A DNA stretch of 64,000 nucleotides from NCBI GenBank assembly GCA_963718995.1, contig CAVRAP010000020.1, positions 62,001 to 126,000 of the forward strand, written 5' to 3'. The translations under genes and the position numbers were made by a program. Below the pieces are notes generated by a model. That model made no database searches. It was not told the origin of the DNA and saw only the letters and a program-made list of their open reading frames with translations. The stretch is from UBA4744 sp963718995 (GTDB lineage: Bacteria > Actinomycetota > Acidimicrobiia > Spongiisociales > UBA4744). Of the stretch, positions 59,900 through 64,000 are shown one piece after another (within the stretch, counting starts at the first letter, position 1; the number at the start of each line of letters is the position of its first letter).

Positions 59900-60709
59900 A
59901 TGTCGTTCATCACGCTCGCAACCGACTTCGGTAACCGGCAGGGGAGTCAGGCGGTCCTGCACGGGGTGATCTATCGGATCGCTCCGCATGCGGTCGTCAC
60001 AGATCTCACCCACGAAATCACCCCCCAGGACCTGCGCGAAACCAACTTCGTGGTCGACAGCAACGTGTTCTTCTTTCCGCCCGGCACGGTTCATGTGATC
60101 GTGGTGGATCCGGGGGTCGGGACCGAGCGCCGGGCCCTGGCCGCCCGGATCGGCGAGCAGTACTTCGTCGCTCCCGACAACGGGGTGCTCAGTGCCTGTC
60201 TGGCCCGGGCCGAGCGCGAGAGTTGGACGGCCGAGTTCGTGCATCTCGACAAACCCGAGTACTGGCTCCCCACCGTGACCAATACCTTCCACGGAAGGGA
60301 CCTGTTCGCCCCGGTGGGTGCGCATCTTGCTGCCGGGGTTCCGCTGGACGCCCTGGGAACACCGATTGACGATCCGGTCACCATCCCTCTGTGGATGGCC
60401 GCACGCGGCGAAGACGGCAGCGTCACGGGCGAAGTGATCTACATCGACGACTTCGGCAACGCCATCTGTTCGATCCTGCCGGAGGATCTCGCCCACCTTT
60501 CTCTCCCCGACGGAGTACAGGTCGAGTTGTGCGGTGCAACGATCGAAGGCATGGTCGCGACGTTCGGTGACTCCGAATACGGCACCGACACGCTGATTGC
60601 GTTGTGGGATTCGAGCGGTTACCTGCTGGTGTCGGAGAACAACGGCACCGGGGGAAAGGTGATCCAGCCGAAGCCGGGGGATCCGGTAACGGTGCGGCCT
60701 TCCGGCTAG
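59900..60709 (+). CDS. S-adenosyl-L-methionine hydrolase (adenosine-forming), DUF62
   Basis: A 269-residue member of the DUF62 / SAM hydroxide adenosyltransferase family, which splits SAM with water into adenosine and methionine. Hallmarks: ITLATDFGNRQGSQAVLHGVIYRIAP, the Asp in VVDPGVGTERRALA, and the C-terminal IYIDDFGNAICSI and YGT region. The short hydrolase-type loops lack the extra loop of fluorinases/chlorinases. It lies 18 bases after the adenosine deaminase gene, suggesting co-expression. The stop overlaps the convergent ATPase stop (CTAG). Confidence 0.92.
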   Translation: MSFITLATDFGNRQGSQAVLHGVIYRIAPHAVVTDLTHEITPQDLRETNFVVDSNVFFFPPGTVHVIVVDPGVGTERRALAARIGEQYFVAPDNGVLSACLARAERESWTAEFVHLDKPEYWLPTVTNTFHGRDLFAPVGAHLAAGVPLDALGTPIDDPVTIPLWMAARGEDGSVTGEVIYIDDFGNAICSILPEDLAHLSLPDGVQVELCGATIEGMVATFGDSEYGTDTLIALWDSSGYLLVSENNGTGGKVIQPKPGDPVTVRPSG

Positions 60710-61456
60710 AGCCTTCCGGCTTCGATAATCCGCTGCAGGAATTGCTGCGTCCTGGCCTCCTGCGGATCCCGGAAGATCTGGTCGGGTGAGCCTTGCTCGA
60801 GGATGACTCCGGCGTCGAGGAAGCAGACCCGGTCGGCCACGTCCCGGGCGAACCCCATTTCGTGGGTGGCGATGACCATAGTCATGCCGTCGGCTTTGAG
60901 GTTGCGGATGACGTTGAGCACTTCGGCAATCAATTCGGGATCCAAGGCGGAGGTGACCTCGTCCAGCAGGATCAACTCCGGGTCGATCGCCAGAGAACGG
61001 ATGATGGCCACCCGTTGCTGCTGGCCGCCGGACAGCCGGTCCGGATACTCGTCGACCTTGTCACCGAGACCGAACTTCGTCCAGCAGTTCCCGGGCTCGG
61101 GACTCGGCGGTGGCCCGGTCGGTTCCGTGGACTTTTCGAGGACTGAGGGTGATGTTGTCGAGGACGCTCATATGTGGAAAGAGATTGAACGCCTGGAAGA
61201 CGATGCCCATCCGCTGGCGTACGTGATTGGGGTTGACGCCGGGAGCGGTGATCTCGTCGCCGTCGAGGAAGATCTGTCCGCCGTCGAGCGGATACAGGAG
61301 GTTGACGCATTTGAGCAGCGTCGACTTGCCGGACCCGGAAGCCCCGATGAGGCAGATCACATCGTGGTGGCCGACCTCGAGATCGACGTCGTTCAACACT
61401 GCCTTGCCTTCAAACGCTTTTCGGGCGTTGCGGATTTCGAGTTTCGCTGTGCTCAT
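60706..61456 (-). CDS. polar amino acid ABC transporter ATPase (GlnQ-like), frame broken once
   Basis: ATPase of a polar amino-acid importer (~249 residues when joined). Frame one has LIGASGSGKSTLLKCVN (Walker A) and GIVFQAFNLFPHMSVLDNI (Q loop), up to RELLDE. Frame two continues FGLGDKVDEYPDRLSGGQQQRVAIIRSLA (signature), ILLDEVTSALDPEL (Walker B; Val replaces the usual Pro) and IATHEMGFARDVADRV (switch His). They join if one G is removed near 61075. ATG 61456 overlaps the permease stop. Confidence 0.88.
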
Positions 61457-62325
61457 CCCCCCACCGCCTGTTTGCGCCGTCGGTCCCGATCGGTGTACCA
61501 GTCGGTGAAGCGAGCCACCGGAACGCTGACCAGCAGGAACAGCACTGCCGCGACGACGTAGCTGGTGTAGTTGAAGGTACTGGCCGTGTAGATCTGGGCA
61601 GACCGTACTCCCTCCCTGACGCCCAGCACAAACACCAGGGCGACGTCCTTCTGCAGGCTGACGAAACCATTGAGCAGGGCCGGAATCACGTTGCGGATGG
61701 CTTGCGGCACCAGTACATACCGGAGTGTCTGGACCTGGGTGAGTCCAAGCGATTGCGCCGACATGCGCTGGCTTTCCCGGACCGACTCGATGCCGGCTCG
61801 ATAGACCTCGGCGGTATAGGCGCTGTAGCTGATCACTAGGGCGGTCAGACCCCAGAAGAGCTCGCCAGTGGGAACGCCCGGCAGTTGGAGAGCAGGCACT
61901 CCGAAACCCAACAGCAGGATCAACAGAATGATCGGCACACCGCGAATCAGATCGATGAAGGTGACGGCGATCACCCGGAGGGGAAAGAACGCCGGTCCTC
62001 GCAGCGCCCGGATCATGGCGATCACCAGGGCAATCACGAGAATCAGCACTTCCGCAACCATGAACATCTTGATATCCAGCCAGAACCCGGGCAGAACCAC
62101 CGGCCAGGCCTCCTGAAAGTTCGACCAGTTGAAGAACTGTTTCTGCACGGCCGGCCAGGTATCCGAGCTCAGTATGAGCCAGGCCACGACGCCGATGAAG
62201 ATGACCGTGGAAGCAGCCGCAATCAGCGCCCCGCGAGCGCCTTCTTCTTTCAGGTAGGAACGACGCCGGGGTCCGAACAATCCCGGACCCCGGCCAAAGC
62301 GATCGACGGAGGTCTTCTCCGTCAC
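61453..62325 (-). CDS. polar amino acid ABC transporter permease (GlnP/HisM-like)
   Basis: A 290-residue permease. The N-terminal cytoplasmic region and first helix are AALIAAASTVIFIGVVAWLIL; the HisM/GlnP core has NFQEAWPVVLPGFWLDIKMFMVAEVLILVIALVIAMIR, FIDLIRGVPIILLILLLGFG and the EAA loop QSLGLTQVQTLRYVLVPQAIRNVIPALLN. GTG 62325 is preferred (GGAAGG ~8 bases upstream); the frame is open to 62388 but would overlap the binding-protein gene. Confidence 0.9.
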   Translation of the reverse strand: MTEKTSVDRFGRGPGLFGPRRRSYLKEEGARGALIAAASTVIFIGVVAWLILSSDTWPAVQKQFFNWSNFQEAWPVVLPGFWLDIKMFMVAEVLILVIALVIAMIRALRGPAFFPLRVIAVTFIDLIRGVPIILLILLLGFGVPALQLPGVPTGELFWGLTALVISYSAYTAEVYRAGIESVRESQRMSAQSLGLTQVQTLRYVLVPQAIRNVIPALLNGFVSLQKDVALVFVLGVREGVRSAQIYTASTFNYTSYVVAAVLFLLVSVPVARFTDWYTDRDRRRKQAVGG

Positions 62326-62345
62326 ATCAGCGCCTTCCCGCTCGG

Positions 62346-63278
62346 CTATTCGGAGATAACCGTGACGCCGGCACCTTGTTCCAGCCAATCGGCAATCAGG
62401 CCATCAATGGTGTTGTCCGCCCACAGGGCGTTGATGGCCTCGTTCACGCATTCCACCAACGGGTTGCCGTCGGCGAACAGCAGTCCGTACTCATCCGGCG
62501 CGGCGGCCGCCGCCGCAAAGCTGGCCGCAACGACCGAACCCGGAACCTGCTCCGACCCGGTTATGTAGTAGGCGGCGCCCAGGTCGACGACCAGACCTTC
62601 GATCTGGCCGGCATTCATCGCCGAGACGACGTCGAAGTTCTCGTCGTAGACGTTGGGCAGCGAATCCGGTTGGATCACCGATTCAATGAATTCGACACTC
62701 GTGGTCCCGATGGCGGCACCGAGTTTGGCGCCCTTCAACTCTTCGAGCGTGGTCACGTTCTGGTAAGGCGATCCATCCAGCACCACGAGGGCCTGGCTCG
62801 TCACGTAGTACGGGACACTGAAGTCGACCACCTCGTCCCGAGGAGCCGTGATCGAATACTGCTGCATGTTGAAGTCCCAGTCCTTGGGGCCGGCCACGAT
62901 GGCCTCATCGAATCCGGTCCGTACCCACTCGACCTGGTCGTCCGAGAAGCCAAGGTATGCGGCGATCTCGTAGGCAAGCGCAGCCTCGAACCCGCTCTTG
63001 GCGGTCGGGTCGTCGTTGTATCCGCCGTCGGCGTCGGCGACCCACGGTGGAAAGGCCGGGTCGCCCGTTGCGATGGTCAAGGTCCCCGGGGTAACCAGGT
63101 TCAGGTTGTCAACCGTGCAGGCTGCCAACTCCGTGGTCGGGGTAGCTGCCTCGGTGGTGGTGGTCTCAGCGGCCGTGGTGGTGGTCTCGGCCGCGTCGTC
63201 GCCGCAGGCAGCAGCCAGCATCGCGAGAGCAACCACGAGGACGAGGAATGTGCCTAAGGGGTTCCGGTGTTTGCGCAT
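62346..63278 (-). CDS. polar amino acid ABC substrate-binding lipoprotein
   Basis: A 310-residue SBP family 3 lipoprotein. The signal and lipobox are LVLVVALAMLAAACGDD (Cys near residue 25). A Thr/Ala/Glu linker follows, then the binding domain: LTIATGDPAFPPWVADADGGYND, GFEAALAYEIAAYLG, WDFNMQQYSITAPRDEVVDFSVPYYVTSQALVV and LKGAKLGAAIGTTSVEFI. The ligand is a polar amino acid by family. ATG 63278 with TTGGAGA upstream starts the signal peptide; the frame stays open to 63647 without meaning. First gene of a three-gene importer operon. Confidence 0.92.
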   Translation of the reverse strand: MRKHRNPLGTFLVLVVALAMLAAACGDDAAETTTTAAETTTTEAATPTTELAACTVDNLNLVTPGTLTIATGDPAFPPWVADADGGYNDDPTAKSGFEAALAYEIAAYLGFSDDQVEWVRTGFDEAIVAGPKDWDFNMQQYSITAPRDEVVDFSVPYYVTSQALVVLDGSPYQNVTTLEELKGAKLGAAIGTTSVEFIESVIQPDSLPNVYDENFDVVSAMNAGQIEGLVVDLGAAYYITGSEQVPGSVVAASFAAAAAAPDEYGLLFADGNPLVECVNEAINALWADNTIDGLIADWLEQGAGVTVISE

Positions 63279-63343
63279 GTTTTCTCCAAGGTGGGTCAAC
63301 CACCGCGAGCATAGCCCCGGAGGAGAGCGACTACCGGGAAGGC

Positions 63344-63901
63344 TCAGGGGATGATCGCCAGGGCCTCTTCGAGTTCGACCGTCTCGACGTCCCGTAGGGA
63401 ATTGTGCAGCAGGGCCCCGTCGAACCGACGCAACTCGCGGATCAAATGGGTGGCATAGACGTGCGGCATTTGGAAGAACGCGGCGGCGTGACCGGGAGCA
63501 AGATTGGCTGCCGTCCGGCGCATCCACGGGTCGTTGATACCAATATCGCGAAGCTGGGCCCAGAGTCCGCCCGTCAAAGCCCCCAGGGCAAGTCCGATGG
63601 CCCAGCCTGCAATACCACCGACCACGAGACCGGCCAATCCGCCCCACCAGGATCCATTGATGGCACCTTGAACGGGTGAGATGTCGCGAGTCTGGATGAT
63701 CCTGGTCCGGCCGTTCGACGTCCTGGTGACGATGGCCGCGTCGGTCATCTCAACGGAATGCTTTCGGCCCAACCGGGTAGCAGCCAGGAGGGCTTCGCGC
63801 GCCTTCAACTCGTCGTCGAAGTCGATGGCCAGGACGTCGGCTGCCTTGTCATCGTGAAAAGTCGTTGGATTCTGAAATGGAAAATCGGTTTCAAGAGTCA
63901 T
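63344..63901 (-). CDS. DUF1269-like membrane protein
   Basis: A 185-residue protein. An N-terminal soluble part (VLAIDFDDELKAREALLAATRLGRKHSVEMTDAAIVTRTSNGRTRIIQT) is followed by a Gly-rich membrane hairpin (GSWWGGLAGLVVGGIAGWAIGLALGALTGGLWAQL), as in DUF1269/general-stress membrane proteins. A C-terminal part ends HVYATHLIRELRRFDGALLHNSLRDVETVELEEAL. The function is unknown. AAAAGGA lies before ATG 63901. Confidence 0.78.
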   Translation of the reverse strand: MTLETDFPFQNPTTFHDDKAADVLAIDFDDELKAREALLAATRLGRKHSVEMTDAAIVTRTSNGRTRIIQTRDISPVQGAINGSWWGGLAGLVVGGIAGWAIGLALGALTGGLWAQLRDIGINDPWMRRTAANLAPGHAAAFFQMPHVYATHLIRELRRFDGALLHNSLRDVETVELEEALAIIP

Positions 63902-64000
63902 GATGTTCCTTTTCGGTCTCGCTCATTGTTTCAGAGAGTGTTCGGAATCGCATGAGACACAGATGAGAACCAGGTGAGATTCGGGGACCATCCCCATCCT
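63902..64000. other. upstream region of the DUF1269 gene
   Basis: No gene is visible in the last 99 bases. Three short TGAGA-type repeats at about 10-12 base spacing (in CATGAGAC, GATGAGAA, GGTGAGAT, ~63951-63980) stand out and could be a regulator site, but they are too short to call. Confidence 0.3.

Noticed and set aside
60697..60721. Direct repeat GCCTTCCGGCT (60697-60707 and 60711-60721) around the shared stop
   Set aside because: Eleven bases only, at the ends of two GC-rich genes; likely coincidence or a weak hairpin component.

Overview
The window is high-GC, densely packed bacterial chromosome. It is probably from an uncultured actinobacterium, most likely class Acidimicrobiia. Three things point that way: the gene order pgsA-gcvH-FHA-merR-bifunctional nuclease-merR-glycine decarboxylase, which matches the locus known from mycobacteria; lipoproteins with long Thr-rich linkers; and a TadZ/TadA/TadB/TadC pilus set. 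The lineage call is inference. Many genes overlap by 4 bases (ATGA, GTGA and apparently CTGA), and four convergent pairs share a CTAG stop overlap.

Layout. 0-12.5 kb: housekeeping genes on the plus strand (end of CTP synthase, Nudix hydrolase, alanine dehydrogenase, XerD-like recombinase, DksA-like protein, site-2 protease, HD protein, ScpA, ScpB, RluB, an AroA-Cmk fusion, Der, acyl-CoA carboxylase), with ispH on the minus strand. 12.6-16.2 kb: a small island in a tRNA-Pro(GGG) gene. An 18-bp piece of the tRNA is repeated at the far side. The island holds an IS110-family element with a candidate bridge-RNA region, a DoxX protein and a VapBC-like toxin-antitoxin pair, and has no integrase. 16.2-24.3 kb: an unknown gene, a histidine kinase and a complete peptide-type ABC importer. 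24.3-35.7 kb: pgsA, glycine cleavage genes, FHA and MerR regulators, a D,D-carboxypeptidase, hpt, a bifunctional-nuclease homologue, a K+ channel, a nuclease-fold protein and a lipase-like hydrolase. 35.7-48.6 kb: adenosine deaminase, GNAT, YajQ, a membrane-GNAT fusion, YqgE, RNase HII, a coiled-coil transglycosylase, a DUF4388 protein, SDR, a VC0807-like protein, a branched-chain-type binding lipoprotein next to a BON/OmpA protein, and a CysM-like enzyme. 48.8-55.5 kb: a Tad pilus operon with four small pilin-like or TadE/G-like proteins. 55.7-64 kb: an unusual CxxCH/Asp-His-rich secreted protein, an esterase, YceI, a SAM hydrolase beside a second adenosine deaminase, and an amino-acid ABC importer on the minus strand.

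About fifteen reading-frame breaks are visible, eleven of them between 26.2 and 35.5 kb. Nearly all are consistent with one extra base, often in a G or C run, inside otherwise conserved enzymes. They look more like insertion errors in the assembly than gene decay. I report each affected gene over its whole span and give the break points.
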